Of a DNA stretch of 64,000 nucleotides, positions 52,102 through 61,616 are shown piece after piece. The DNA comes from Thermoleophilum album (GTDB taxonomy: Bacteria; Actinomycetota; Thermoleophilia; Solirubrobacterales; Thermoleophilaceae): the NCBI RefSeq assembly GCF_900108055.1, contig NZ_FNWJ01000001.1, positions 186,001 through 250,000 on the forward strand, given 5' to 3'. The notes beneath the pieces are model-generated. The model saw only the letters and a program-made list of their open reading frames with translations, did no database searches and was not told the origin of the DNA. The stretch's first letter is position 1. Each line of letters opens with the position of its first letter. Made by a program: the position numbers and the translations under genes.

Positions 52102-53592
52102 CTAGGGCACGAAGAGGTACTCGAGGGCGAGGTCGGGCGCGAGGTTCCCGACCGTCGCCGCTTCGACAGGGCGGGAGTGTTCCAGAGCAGCCAACGCGAT
52201 GTCGAACTCGCGCCGGTGCGCACGAGCCCGCTCGAGCGGATAGGGGCCGGCGGTGCGCTTGGAATGCATGAACGCCCAGTCGCTCGCTTGCAGCGCAAGC
52301 AGCTCGCGCGTCGCGCGCGCGAGCGCCGGCTCGGCACGTGGATCGCGTGGTGCGACGATCCGAGCGACCCGCAGCAACTCGAGTTCGGCGCGGCGCGCGG
52401 TGTGCACGATCTCGTCGGTCGCTGCGCAGTCCCACGTCGAGAGGTCTTTGTCGGTTCCCCAACTGGCGACCGGCAGGCGGCAGCCGGGGTCCGGACGCGC
52501 CCGCGCGGCTGCCGTGCGCAACGTGACGAGCGCGATGCCGGCCTCCGCCGCCGAGTCCAGCACGTGCCGCAGCCAAAGCGGACCCTCCGCCCACCAGTGG
52601 CCGAGCAGCTCGGCATCGAGCGCGCAGCACACCAGGCCGTCGCGACCGCGTGCACGGCGGTAGGCGCGCAGTCGCGCAGCGACTTCCTCGACGAAGTGCT
52701 GCGCGTCGCGCGCCGCGCGCGCCGCGGCCCGCGTCGGATCGTAGGGGCGACCGTCGTTCGACCAGGCGTTGAAGTGGTGCTCCGTGCCGCGGTAGTAGTC
52801 GCGGTATTCGGGTGCGGTCGGATAACCCGTGCGCTCGTCCCACACCAGCGCGACCGTCGCCCAGTCGATCGGCACCGCCACCAGGCCACTGCCCAGCCTC
52901 ACCGGCTCGAGGTGCTCGAGCGCACCGATCCCAAGCTCGCGTGTGCGGTCCACGCAGACGTAGCGCACACCGATCGGCGCAAGCACACGTTCGAGTTGCG
53001 GCGCCCAGGCGCACTCGGGTAGCCACAGGCCGCCCTTAAAAGTGCCGAAGCGGCGCTGCTGGGACGCGACGCCGGTCGCCACCTGCAACTTGCGCACGCG
53101 TTCGCTCGCCACCAGCGGCAAAACCGGATGGGTAGCGGCCGAGGTGATCAGCTCGACCTCGCGCAAGCGCCGCGCCCGCGCGAGCGGCGCGTAGCCACCT
53201 GCGAGCAGTTCGAGTGCCCGCGCGTAGGGACGCCCCTGGCTTGCGATCGCGCTCGCCAACTCCGGGGAGCCGGAGCGCTCAAGTGCAGCGGCGTCCTCGC
53301 CGATCAGCTGCACGCGCAGCTCCCGCAGAAAGCGCACCAGGCGCTCCCGCTCGGGCGCATCGTCGCTCTCCAGAAGCTCCAGCTGGTCGCACAGAACCGG
53401 CGTCAAGCCAAGCGTCACCGCTCGCCCGTCGATCGTCTCGAAAAGCGGCACGTAGACCGTGGCGATCGCCTCCCATAGCCACTCTTCGCCGAACGGCCAG
53501 GTGCCGAATCCGGTGACGTACGGCATGTGGCCGTGCAGCACCAGCGCTAGGGCGCCGAGCGCCTGCGAGTTGCCGGCGTCTCGTTTCACCAC
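52102..53592 (-). CDS. GH57 1,4-alpha-glucan branching enzyme
   Basis: 496 residues from GTG 53592, which overlaps the end of the upstream methyltransferase by seven bases. GH57 with DUF1957-type C-terminus: LHGHMPYV at the N-terminus, the nucleophile Glu in GLWLPECAWAP (about 197) and the catalytic Asp in ALDAELLGHWWAEG (about 325). This matches Thermus/Thermococcus branching enzymes and Rv3031. It would introduce alpha-1,6 branches in the glucan made by the GT4 neighbour. Confidence 0.92.
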   Translation of the reverse strand: MVKRDAGNSQALGALALVLHGHMPYVTGFGTWPFGEEWLWEAIATVYVPLFETIDGRAVTLGLTPVLCDQLELLESDDAPERERLVRFLRELRVQLIGEDAAALERSGSPELASAIASQGRPYARALELLAGGYAPLARARRLREVELITSAATHPVLPLVASERVRKLQVATGVASQQRRFGTFKGGLWLPECAWAPQLERVLAPIGVRYVCVDRTRELGIGALEHLEPVRLGSGLVAVPIDWATVALVWDERTGYPTAPEYRDYYRGTEHHFNAWSNDGRPYDPTRAAARAARDAQHFVEEVAARLRAYRRARGRDGLVCCALDAELLGHWWAEGPLWLRHVLDSAAEAGIALVTLRTAAARARPDPGCRLPVASWGTDKDLSTWDCAATDEIVHTARRAELELLRVARIVAPRDPRAEPALARATRELLALQASDWAFMHSKRTAGPYPLERARAHRREFDIALAALEHSRPVEAATVGNLAPDLALEYLFVP

Positions 53593-54329
53593 AGGACGGC
53601 CACGAGGTCGAGCGCGCGCTCGAGCGGGCCGCTAGCGATCTTGAAGTCGCGGGCCGTGATTGCCGGCACGAAGCGCTCGTAGAAGGCTCGGGTGAGACGC
53701 AGCCGCGGATGCACGGCGTCCCATCCGAGTCGCAGCGCCAGCTCGTGGAGACGCAGCTTGCGAGCGTGGTAGACGCCGAACAGCTCGACGTGGTCGAAGA
53801 CGCTCGCGCACAGCTCCTCAAACTCCTCGGGGCGATACTCGCGCAAGTGGAAGGGATTGTCCGAGCGATCGGCGCCGGGTGGGGCCAGCGTCAATACGTT
53901 CGGGGTGGAGACGAAGACCACACCGCCGGGCCGAAGAATCGACCGGAAGTGCCGCAGCACACCCTCTGGGTCGGGCACGTGTTCGATCGTCTGCAAGAAG
54001 ACGATCGCGTCGCACGGCTCCGCGTAGTTCTCGACCAGTTCGCGCACGAAGCGGACTCCCGGACGCGTGTACTTGAGGCGCGCGTGCTCGAACGCCTCCG
54101 GGTTGGCGTCGACGCCGACGACCGTCGCTGCCCGCCGCGCCAGCACCTCGCAGCCGTAACCCTCGCCGCAGGCCATATCGACGACGTCGAGACCGGCACA
54201 GCGTTCGGCCACCCACTCGTAGACAACGAGGTGGCGACGGAACCAGTAGTTCTCCTCAGGCACGTCGGGTAGCGTGCGCTCCCCGGTCAGCTCGAGCGGC
54301 GGCACGCCGGGCGGCTGGTCGCGCTGCAC
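53586..54329 (-). CDS. SAM-dependent methyltransferase, Rv3030-like
   Basis: About 247 residues from GTG 54329; the frame extends upstream but would run into the divergent methyltransferase. Class I Rossmann fold: VVDMACGEGYGCEVLAR (motif I), VGVDANPEAFEHARLKY. The leading ELTGERTLPDVPEENYWFRRHLVVY closely matches, from memory, mycobacterial Rv3030, the proposed 6-O-methyltransferase of methylglucose lipopolysaccharide. First gene of the methyltransferase-GH57-GT4 operon. Confidence 0.85.
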   Translation of the reverse strand: MQRDQPPGVPPLELTGERTLPDVPEENYWFRRHLVVYEWVAERCAGLDVVDMACGEGYGCEVLARRAATVVGVDANPEAFEHARLKYTRPGVRFVRELVENYAEPCDAIVFLQTIEHVPDPEGVLRHFRSILRPGGVVFVSTPNVLTLAPPGADRSDNPFHLREYRPEEFEELCASVFDHVELFGVYHARKLRLHELALRLGWDAVHPRLRLTRAFYERFVPAITARDFKIASGPLERALDLVAVLW

Positions 54330-54425
54330 GTAGCGCTCCGCGCCGCTGCGCGGCTCTTGGTTCGGTGGCTGTCGAACTTCGCTCGGCAAGGTCGGCGCAG
54401 TGTATTGCCGTACCCTTCCGCGGCC

Positions 54426-55430
54426 ATGCAACCGCAACACGCGCAAGCGGTCCGTCAGGCCAACGTCCGCTACCACGACCTCGCCGCCGAGCATTACGAC
54501 GCGAAGTGGGGCATCAGCTTCGACGAGCTCGGCCAGAGCCAGGTGCTCGCCAAGTTGCGGCGAGCGCTCGGCCGTCGCGAAGTCGGTCGCTTCCCGCGGG
54601 CCCTCGAGATCGGCGCCGGCACCGGCTACTTCTCGCTCAACTTGATGCTGGCTGGCGTGATCGACCGACTGGTCGCCACTGACATCTCGCAAGGGATGCT
54701 CGAGCGTCTGGAGCGCACGGCGACGGCGTTGGGGCTCGGCGAGCGGGTGGAGTGTGTCCGCTGCGAGGCTTCCGAACTGCCGTTCCGAGCCGGCACTTTC
54801 GACCTCGTTTGTGGGCATGCGGTGCTCCACCACCTGCCCGATCTGGATGGCGCCTTCGCGCAGTTCCTGCGCGTGCTCAAGCCGGGCGGCGAGATCGCCT
54901 TTTGTGGCGAGCCGTCGCTGTGGGGAGACCGCGCCGCGAGCATCCCGAAACGCCTCGGGAGCCGCGTCGCACCGATCTGGCGAACGCTTCTGGGGATCCC
55001 CGCTCGCCCGCACAACGGCTCGGCGACGGACCGCGAGGAGGAGTTTCTGGAGCAGCTCGTCGACGTACACGCGTTCACGCCCCGCGACCTTCGTCGACAC
55101 GCTGAGCAGGCAGGGTTCGAGGACGTCCGCGTGCGGGGCGAGGAGCTGGTCGCGAACTGGTTCGGATGGACCAACCGCTCGCTCGAGGCAACCGCGGATC
55201 CTGCGCGGATCCCGCGGCTTTGGCGGCTCTGGGCGTACCACGGGTATCTCGCGTTGCAGCGCCTTGACCGGGCTCTGCTAGAGCCTCACCTGCCGCCGGC
55301 GCTCTTCTACAACCTGCTCATCGCCGCCCGCAAGCCGGCGCGGCAGCGCGCGCCGCGCGGTAGCGCGCGAGGGCGCGCTCGCGCGCCGCGCGATGGTCGA
55401 CGATCGGCGGCGGGTAGTCGCGGCCGATGA
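54426..55430 (+). CDS. SAM-dependent methyltransferase (type 11)
   Basis: About 334 residues from ATG 54426. Class I methyltransferase: ALEIGAGTGYFSLNLML (motif I), FDLVCGHAVLHHLPD, and LRVLKPGGEIAF. A C-terminal ~130 residues past the core fold is helical and family-specific. The last ~33 residues are an Arg/Ala/Gly low-complexity stretch that lies antisense to the photolyase end (113-base overlap) and is probably a read-through tail. Divergent from the Rv3030-like gene; acceptor unknown, but the neighbourhood suggests a sugar or lipid. Confidence 0.85.
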   Translation: MQPQHAQAVRQANVRYHDLAAEHYDAKWGISFDELGQSQVLAKLRRALGRREVGRFPRALEIGAGTGYFSLNLMLAGVIDRLVATDISQGMLERLERTATALGLGERVECVRCEASELPFRAGTFDLVCGHAVLHHLPDLDGAFAQFLRVLKPGGEIAFCGEPSLWGDRAASIPKRLGSRVAPIWRTLLGIPARPHNGSATDREEEFLEQLVDVHAFTPRDLRRHAEQAGFEDVRVRGEELVANWFGWTNRSLEATADPARIPRLWRLWAYHGYLALQRLDRALLEPHLPPALFYNLLIAARKPARQRAPRGSARGRARAPRDGRRSAAGSRGR

Positions 55431-56754
55431 CGCACCCACACTGTCGCTGGAGTGCTTCCGGCATCAGCCACGGCTGCCGGCGGTAGCGCGCCGGCACATT
55501 CGCGAGCTCGGGTACGTAGCGAGCGATGTACTCCCCGTCGGGGTCGAAACGCTCGGCCTGCAGCGTGGGGTTGAGGATCCTGCGCGCCGGCGGCGCCGGA
55601 TCGCTGCCGACCGAAGCGATCCACTGCCAGTTGCCGTTGTTGGAGGCCTCGTCGCCGTCGACCAGCATCCGCATGTACCAGCGCTCGCCTTCGCGCCAGT
55701 CGACGCCGAGATGCTTGGTCAGAAACGAGCCCGCCACCAGGCGCGCACGGTTGTGCACCCAGCCCTCGTGGCGCAGCTGGCGCATCGCGGCGTCGACCAA
55801 CGGGTAGCCGGTCAGCCCGTCGCGCCAGGCGCGCAGTGCGCGCTCGTCGCGCTGCCAGCGCAGAGCCCGGTACTCGACCCGCAGCTCGCGCCGCGCAAGC
55901 AGCGGGTCGCGGCGCAAGAGAGCGGCGTAAAAGTCGCGCCAGGCAAGCTGGCGGCGAAAAGCCTGCTCGCCCTCGCTGCGGCCGAGACGCGCCTCGAGCT
56001 CGCGCGCCGAGACGCACCCGAAGTGCAGGTAGGGCGACAGCCGCGAGGTAGCCGCGCGCGCCGGCAGGTCGTGCAGGCGCGCGTACTCGCGCACCGGACC
56101 GGCGAGGAAACGCGTCATCCGCTCACGACCGGCGCGCTCGCCGCCGCGGGGCCGCGCCGGCGCGTCTGCGCCCGGTGGTGCCAGGTCGTCGACGCTCGGC
56201 AGCTCGCCAGCGTCGAGCGGTGGCGGGGGCGGGGGCGGGGGCGGCAAGGTGGGCACTGCCAGCGGCTCGCGCCGCGGAGCGGCCAACCAGCGGCGGTAGT
56301 AGGGCGTGAAGATGGTGGTGCCGGCGACCGCAGCAGGGTCGTCGCAGGCGAAGCAACCGGGGTGCAGGCGGAGTTCGACGGCGATCTCCGCGAGCGCCGC
56401 CCGCGCTGCCGCCTCCCGCGCGTGGGCATAGGGCCCGACGTCGGCGGTCGCGTGAACGCGTGTCGCACCGGTGGCGAGAGCGAGCGAGCGCAACTCGACC
56501 TCGGGACGCCCGCGTCGCAGAACCAGCTTCTGGCCGCGCTCTGCCAACGACCACCGCAGCTCGGCGAGAGCCTCGAGCAGAAAGCCGGTGCGCACCCGCG
56601 AGCCGTGGCGACCGTGCAGCAGGCGATCGTCGAAAACGAAGACGCATAGCAGCCGGGGCGCGCTCGCGGCCGCCGTCAGCGCGGGATGGTCGTGGAGGCG
56701 CAGGTCGCGCCGGAACCAAACGATCTCGAGCCCGTCTTGCCGTTCGCTGCCCAC
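55318..56754 (-). CDS. Deoxyribodipyrimidine photolyase
   Basis: About 478 residues from GTG 56754; more distal starts would overlap gamma-glutamyltransferase. DNA repair flavoenzyme using light to split pyrimidine dimers. N-terminal antenna domain starts IVWFRRDLRLHDHPAL; FAD domain has AATSRLSPYLHFGCVSAREL, RQLAWRDFYAALL, TGYPLVDAAMRQLRHEGWVHNRARLVAGSFLTKHL and DGDEASNNGNWQWIASVGSDPAP. The inter-domain linker holds nine consecutive prolines, coded by a G5-C repeat on the opposite strand. Confidence 0.95.
   Translation of the reverse strand: MGSERQDGLEIVWFRRDLRLHDHPALTAAASAPRLLCVFVFDDRLLHGRHGSRVRTGFLLEALAELRWSLAERGQKLVLRRGRPEVELRSLALATGATRVHATADVGPYAHAREAAARAALAEIAVELRLHPGCFACDDPAAVAGTTIFTPYYRRWLAAPRREPLAVPTLPPPPPPPPPLDAGELPSVDDLAPPGADAPARPRGGERAGRERMTRFLAGPVREYARLHDLPARAATSRLSPYLHFGCVSARELEARLGRSEGEQAFRRQLAWRDFYAALLRRDPLLARRELRVEYRALRWQRDERALRAWRDGLTGYPLVDAAMRQLRHEGWVHNRARLVAGSFLTKHLGVDWREGERWYMRMLVDGDEASNNGNWQWIASVGSDPAPPARRILNPTLQAERFDPDGEYIARYVPELANVPARYRRQPWLMPEALQRQCGCVIGRDYPPPIVDHRAARERALARYRAARAAAPACGRR
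56222..56244 (+). repeat. G5-C repeat (three runs) antisense to the photolyase linker
   Basis: Three runs of five G separated by single C, with GG flanks, on the plus strand. It codes for the nine-proline linker on the minus strand. Three long runs and two short ones could allow a partial or two-tetrad G-quadruplex, but this is weaker than a four-run canonical site. Confidence 0.5.
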
Positions 56755-56797
56755 GCTGGGCTTACGCGCCGGACGACTGCGCGGTTCGCCGACGGTG

Positions 56798-58342
56798 CTA
56801 GGCGTAGGCGACGGCACCGCCGCGCCGCGGGTCGCCCCCACCCACCAGCCGCCGGCCAGGCAGTTCGCGGGTCACGGCTTGCACACCGCCGAAGTAAAGG
56901 TTGCGTTCGGGCCAGCGCACCACCCGCCACCCCCGCCGCTCGATCTCCAGGAGCTCCTCTTCCGGCAACCCGGGCTCCGCTTCCACCGTCCCGCCCTCGA
57001 AATGGATGCGCGGACGGGCCACCGCCTGCGCCGCATCGAGGCGCTCGTCGATCACTGCGAGGATCGTCTGCAGGATCGCCGAGCGAATGCGGTTGGAGCC
57101 AGCCGATCCGAGCGCCAGCTCGCACTCCCCGTCGCGCAGCACGACGGTCGGAGCCATCATGCTCGGCACCCGCCTACCAGGCTCGTGCTGGTGGAAACCG
57201 AGCGGGTTGAGGTCCTCCTCGCCGAGCATGTTGTTGAGGTGAACACCGGTCCCGGGGACCACCACCCCACTGCAGGAACCGTTGGAGCAGGTCATGGCAA
57301 CGGCGTTTCCCTCGGCGTCCATCACTGAGATGTGGGTCGTCGATCCCAACCGGTCGGCGGCCGCGTCAAGGGCACTCCACAGCTCGTGAGCGGCGCGCTC
57401 GAGCGCCTCCTTGGCCAGGAAGCGTTCCAGGTAGCCCTCGCTGTGCAAACCGAGCTCGAACTCGCGCGTGCGCTCGCGATTGGTGCGTTCCATTACCGCC
57501 ACAAGGTCCGCCAGTCGTCGCGGGCGACCGAGCCGCTCGAGTAGGTCGAGGGCGTACGCAATCAAGATCCCGCCGGCCGACGGCGGGGGGTTGGTGAGCA
57601 CGGTGCGCCCGGCGTAACGCGCCCGTGCCGGCGACCGCTCGACGACCGCGTACGTCTCGAGATCTCGCTGGGTGATCGCGCCACCCCGCTCGAGCAGCCA
57701 CTCGGAGACCGCTTTGCCGACGTCTCCGTCGTAGAGGAAACCAGGCCCCTCGTTGCCGAGCCGGTCGATCAAGTCGGCTAGCTCCGGCAGGCGCACGCGC
57801 TCACCTACCGCCAGGATGCGCCCGTCGGGTGCGTACCACCGCTCGCACTCAGGCGTCGACCGCAGAATCGGCTCGAGGATGCGGAGTAGATAGCCCTGGA
57901 TCGGGGTGATCGCGACGCCGGCGCGCGCCGCCTCAGCCGCCCGCGGCGTGAGCTCGCCGAGCGAGCGGGTGCCGAAGCGCCGCAGCGCCTCGGCCAGTCC
58001 GAGCGCCGTGCCGTAGACACCGCACGAGGCGGGACCTACGTTGAACCGCTGTCGCTGGCCGGCGGTGAACTCCACCCACAGCGGCGTCAGCTCGACGCGC
58101 GCGTGATCTGCCGGCAGCCCCTTGCCCGGAGCAGCTACGAAGAAGTCGAGCAGGTGATCCTCGCCAGCGGCGGTGTGGACGAACATGAAGCCGCCGGCGC
58201 CCGGGCCGGTGAGCGGTGACTCGGCCGCCCACGACATCAGGCCGGCAGCGACTGCCGCATCGACCGCGTTGCCGCCGTCGCGCAGGACCTCCGCGCCCGC
58301 TTCGGCGGTCAGCGGGTGGCCGGCTGCGACTACTCCTTTCAT
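56798..58342 (-). CDS. Gamma-glutamyltransferase family protein (N-terminal nucleophile hydrolase)
   Basis: 514 residues from ATG 58342. Starts directly at MKGVVAAGHPLTAEAGAEVLRDGGNAVDAAVA, so it lacks a signal peptide and is probably cytoplasmic, unlike periplasmic Ggt. The autoprocessing/catalytic threonine is in GSTTHISVMDAEGNAVAM, with CSNGSCSGVVVPGTG and the NNMLGEEDLNP lid region following. Substrate may be glutathione-like or other gamma-glutamyl compounds (e.g., mycothiol pathway is not gamma-glutamyl), so the name is family-level. Adjacent to ftsZ. Confidence 0.9.
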   Translation of the reverse strand: MKGVVAAGHPLTAEAGAEVLRDGGNAVDAAVAAGLMSWAAESPLTGPGAGGFMFVHTAAGEDHLLDFFVAAPGKGLPADHARVELTPLWVEFTAGQRQRFNVGPASCGVYGTALGLAEALRRFGTRSLGELTPRAAEAARAGVAITPIQGYLLRILEPILRSTPECERWYAPDGRILAVGERVRLPELADLIDRLGNEGPGFLYDGDVGKAVSEWLLERGGAITQRDLETYAVVERSPARARYAGRTVLTNPPPSAGGILIAYALDLLERLGRPRRLADLVAVMERTNRERTREFELGLHSEGYLERFLAKEALERAAHELWSALDAAADRLGSTTHISVMDAEGNAVAMTCSNGSCSGVVVPGTGVHLNNMLGEEDLNPLGFHQHEPGRRVPSMMAPTVVLRDGECELALGSAGSNRIRSAILQTILAVIDERLDAAQAVARPRIHFEGGTVEAEPGLPEEELLEIERRGWRVVRWPERNLYFGGVQAVTRELPGRRLVGGGDPRRGGAVAYA

Positions 58343-58409
58343 TCGGCGGCGAGCGTAGCCGCCCGTTGCTGCGCGCTGCGCGGGGACGGCGAGTGCCCGC
58401 CCGCGCCGC

Positions 58410-59810
58410 TCAGCCGCGCGGCAGGAACTCGGGCACGCGCACTTCGGCGAGCTCGGCGGCTAGCGGACGCTCGGACCTCGCCAAACGCCGCACCCGCGGT
58501 TCGGCGTCGGGAACGTCGCTCGAGCGGGCGCGCCGGTCGCTGCGCTCTCCATAACCGGTCGCCACGACCGTCACCCAGACCTGATCGCCGACCTTCTCGT
58601 CAACCATCGCTCCGAAGATGATGTTCGCCTCTGGATGGGCCGCAGCGCGCACTGCTTTGGCCGCCTCGTTTACCTCCCACAGCGATAGGTCGGGGCCGCC
58701 CGTCACTGACAACAGGATCGAGCGAGCACCCTCGAGCCGGGTCTCGAGCAGCGGCGACTCGATTGCGTGCTCGACCGCATCGAGCGCGCGCCGCTCGCCG
58801 GTACCCATGCCGATACCGAGGAGCGCCTGCCCGGCGTCCGACATGATCGTCCGCACATCGGCGAAGTCGAGGTTGATCAGCCCGGGCAGCGTGATGAGAT
58901 CGGAGATCCCCTGCACACCCTGGCGAAGCACGTCGTCCGCGACGCGGAAGGCGTCGAGCATCGAGACGCGGCGGTCGAGCACCTCGAGCAAACGCGCGTT
59001 CGGGATAACAATCAGCGTGTCGACGGCCGCCGCGAGCTCCTCGATCCCTGCCTCCGCTTGCCGCGCCCGGCGCGAGCCCTCGAACGGGAAAGGCTTGGTG
59101 ACGATGCCGACCGTCAGAGCCCCGACCTCACGGGCGATGCGTGCCACGACGGGCGCGGCACCAGTGCCGGTACCACCGCCCGCGCCCGCGGCGATGAAGA
59201 CCATGTCGGCGCCCTTCAGCAGCGCCTTGATGCGGTCCTGATCCTCGATCGCCGCTAGACGGCCGAGCTCCGGGTTCGATCCCGAGCCGAGTCCTCGCGT
59301 GACCTCGCTGCCGATGTGCAGGCGCTGGTGGGCGCGCGAATGCTCGAGCGACTGAAGGTCCGTGTTGAGTGCCACGAACTCGATCCCCTCGACGCCCGCC
59401 TCGACCATCCGATTGACCGCGTTCACGCCGGCGCCCCCCACGCCCACGACCTTGAGAACCGGTTCCGTCGGCGTTTCTGCCGCCGCCCGCTCAGCGAGGC
59501 CAGCGGATGAAGCCACGGAGTCACCCGCGGCCTCCTCGGCCAGCGGTGGCTGTGGTTCGCGCTCGAGCATGTTGAAGGGAATGTCGGCGGAGAACACCGC
59601 CTTCAGGCGCTCCTCAGGCGAAGGCGGTCGATCGGCGTAGCGTTCCGCGGCAGCAGGGGTCGACGGTCCCGTGCCCCGCGAGGGCTCGTGTGGTCCCCGG
59701 GTTTGGGCGAACTCGCTGCGCTGCGCGGGCGTCGTCGGCTCCGCGCCAGGGCGCTCCTCCGTTCGCTCGTCGGTCCGCCGGAAGAGCTCCGCCAGCGGGC
59801 CCTCGCGCAT
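58410..59810 (-). CDS. ftsZ: Cell division protein FtsZ with long N-terminal extension
   Basis: 466 residues from ATG 59810, ten bases after the parA stop. The tubulin-like core starts near residue 117 ([17 protein letters not shown]), preceded by an unusually long acidic, Pro/Glu-rich extension without stop codons; an internal ATG at 59570 would shorten it to ~37 residues. GTP motif [13 protein letters not shown]7-loop [11 protein letters not shown] and the C-terminal partner-binding tail [10 protein letters not shown] are intact. It lies outside a dcw cluster, next to a ParA-type ATPase. Confidence 0.94.
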   Translation of the reverse strand: MREGPLAELFRRTDERTEERPGAEPTTPAQRSEFAQTRGPHEPSRGTGPSTPAAAERYADRPPSPEERLKAVFSADIPFNMLEREPQPPLAEEAAGDSVASSAGLAERAAAETPTEPVLKVVGVGGAGVNAVNRMVEAGVEGIEFVALNTDLQSLEHSRAHQRLHIGSEVTRGLGSGSNPELGRLAAIEDQDRIKALLKGADMVFIAAGAGGGTGTGAAPVVARIAREVGALTVGIVTKPFPFEGSRRARQAEAGIEELAAAVDTLIVIPNARLLEVLDRRVSMLDAFRVADDVLRQGVQGISDLITLPGLINLDFADVRTIMSDAGQALLGIGMGTGERRALDAVEHAIESPLLETRLEGARSILLSVTGGPDLSLWEVNEAAKAVRAAAHPEANIIFGAMVDEKVGDQVWVTVVATGYGERSDRRARSSDVPDAEPRVRRLARSERPLAAELAEVRVPEFLPRG

Positions 59811-59820
59811 GCTCGCTCGC

Positions 59821-60624
59821 CTACCGCTTGCCATTCCCAAGGACCTCCTCTGCCAGCTCGCGGTACGCGTAGGCCGCCTTGCCGTCCGGGTCGTACTTCA
59901 GGACCGACATCCCTTTAACCGGCGCCTCCGCGAACCGGATCGTCTTGTTGATGCGCGAGGCGAAAACGCGATCGCCGAAGTTCTCTTCGAGGATCTCGAT
60001 CGCCTCCTTCGCATGCACCGTGCGCGTGTCGACCAGCGTCGGCAGGATGCCCTCGATCTCGATCCGAGGGTTGAGCTCCTCTTTGACCATCGAGAGCGTG
60101 TTCTGGAGCTGGATCAACCCGCGCATGGAGAGATACTCGCACTGCACGGGGACGATCACTTTGTCGGCCGCCGTGAGCGCGTTGATCGTCAACAGGCCGA
60201 GACTCGGCGGCGTGTCGATGAAGACGTAGTCGTACTCGTCCTTTACCGCCTTCAGCGCCTTCGCCAGAGCGCGCTCGCGACCGATCTTCGTCGACATCGC
60301 AATCTCGGCGCCCGCCAGGTCGATCGAGGCGCAGGCGACGTCGAACTCGCGGCGCTTGATGACCCGCTTGATCGGCAGACCGTGGACTAGCACGTCGTAC
60401 ATCGACACCTCGAGGGAGTCAGGGTCGATGCCTTGGCTCATTGTGAGGTTGGCCTGCGGATCAAGATCGACCGCTAGTACCCGAAGACCTCGCTCCGTGA
60501 AGGCGGCCGCGAGATTGACGGTGGTGGTCGTCTTCGCGACGCCGCCCTTCTGGTTGGTGAAGGCGTAGACCAGCGCAGCGCCCTCGTTTTGCGCTTGCGT
60601 GCCCTTGCTGCCCGCGGGTTCCAT
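59821..60624 (-). CDS. ParA/Soj-type partition ATPase
   Basis: 267 residues starting at ATG 60624. Deviant Walker [14 protein letters not shown] after the signature lysine (NQKGG), DLDPQANLT (A'), and [16 protein letters not shown] (Walker B). It drives chromosome segregation or subcellular positioning by ATP-dependent DNA binding. No parB partner or parS-like site is seen next to it; instead ftsZ follows directly, implying a link between segregation and division. Could also be a MinD/MipZ-like division-site regulator, though motifs favour Soj. Confidence 0.93.
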   Translation of the reverse strand: MEPAGSKGTQAQNEGAALVYAFTNQKGGVAKTTTTVNLAAAFTERGLRVLAVDLDPQANLTMSQGIDPDSLEVSMYDVLVHGLPIKRVIKRREFDVACASIDLAGAEIAMSTKIGRERALAKALKAVKDEYDYVFIDTPPSLGLLTINALTAADKVIVPVQCEYLSMRGLIQLQNTLSMVKEELNPRIEIEGILPTLVDTRTVHAKEAIEILEENFGDRVFASRINKTIRFAEAPVKGMSVLKYDPDGKAAYAYRELAEEVLGNGKR

Positions 60625-60674
60625 GGCAAGGGCGTATTTCGCAGCGGTGGGCGGGAATCCTGCAAGCTTCAGTC

Positions 60675-61616
60675 GTGCGCTCGACTCTTGGCCTTGCGTC
60701 GCGTCGTCTCGTTTTCGTCACCGGCAAGGGTGGCGTCGGCAAAACGACGGTCGCGGCTGCGATCGCGCTGGCGGCTGCCGCCCGCGGCTTGCGTGTCCTC
60801 GCCGTCGAGGTGACCGACGACGGCGACCTCGGCGCGGCGCTCGGCGGCGATCCTCTGGTCGGCGAGGAACGCCAGGTGGCCGGAACCCTCTGGGGCATGC
60901 GCGTCGATCCGCGCCGCGCGCGCGACGAATGGCTGCACTACCGGCTGCCGGCACCGCTGGCGACGCTCGTCGCGAAGTCGCGGATCGTCGACCATCTCGG
61001 CGCGCTCGCCCCCGGCTTCGAGGAGTTGCTAGCGGTCGGCAAAGTTTGGGAAGTCGCGCAGGAGCAGCGGATCAGCGAGGGGGCGCAGCCCTACGACGTG
61101 GTCGTGTGCGACGCCCCGGCGAGCGGTCACGGTCTCGCGATGCTGGGCGCCCCCGCCGTGTTCCGCGAAGCAGCAGCGGTCGGCCCCGTGCGGCGCCACG
61201 CCAGTCGCATCGAAGCATTTCTGAGCGATCCGCGAGCGACCGCCGTCGTCTGCGTCGCGAACCCCGAAGAGCTCGCAGTAACCGAGGCGCTCGAAACCGA
61301 CGCGCGCCTGCGCAGCGAGCTAGGGCGTGGTGTCGACCTGGCGGTCGTCAACGGCGCGTTGCGCACGCACTTGCGCAGCGACGACGTGCGACGTCTCGAG
61401 GAGCTGCGCGGGCGGTTGCCCCGCCCCGCTCAGGCAGCAGCAACGGTGGCCCTCACCGAACACCAACGCGCGGCCGATCAGCGCCGACAGATCGGGCGGC
61501 TGCGCCGGGCGGGACTCGCAGTCTGCTCGCTGCCCCTGCTGCCGACCGACGATGCCGCGTCCGATGGCACACCATTGGCCGCACTCTTGCGCCCACGAAT
61601 ATCCCGCTTCCTGTGA
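60675..61616 (+). CDS. ArsA/Get3-family ATPase, subunit 1
   Basis: 313 residues from GTG 60675. ArsA-type deviant Walker A FVTGKGGVGKTTVAAA with the signature lysine, VVVCDAPASGHGLAML (Walker B/switch region with the DAPxTGHxxR-like block, here DAPASGHGL). The arsenite CxxC/HxC metal motifs of true ArsA are absent. Its stop overlaps the next ArsA gene as GTGA. The pair resembles mycobacterial Rv3679-Rv3680. Probable role in membrane-protein or metabolite handling; true substrate unknown. Confidence 0.9.
   Translation: MRSTLGLASRRLVFVTGKGGVGKTTVAAAIALAAAARGLRVLAVEVTDDGDLGAALGGDPLVGEERQVAGTLWGMRVDPRRARDEWLHYRLPAPLATLVAKSRIVDHLGALAPGFEELLAVGKVWEVAQEQRISEGAQPYDVVVCDAPASGHGLAMLGAPAVFREAAAVGPVRRHASRIEAFLSDPRATAVVCVANPEELAVTEALETDARLRSELGRGVDLAVVNGALRTHLRSDDVRRLEELRGRLPRPAQAAATVALTEHQRAADQRRQIGRLRRAGLAVCSLPLLPTDDAASDGTPLAALLRPRISRFL

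Noticed and set aside
60599-61612. N-terminal 338 codons of the second ArsA frame
   Set aside because: This part is the shadow of the first ArsA gene. A GTG at 61613 in a GTGA overlap is the natural start.
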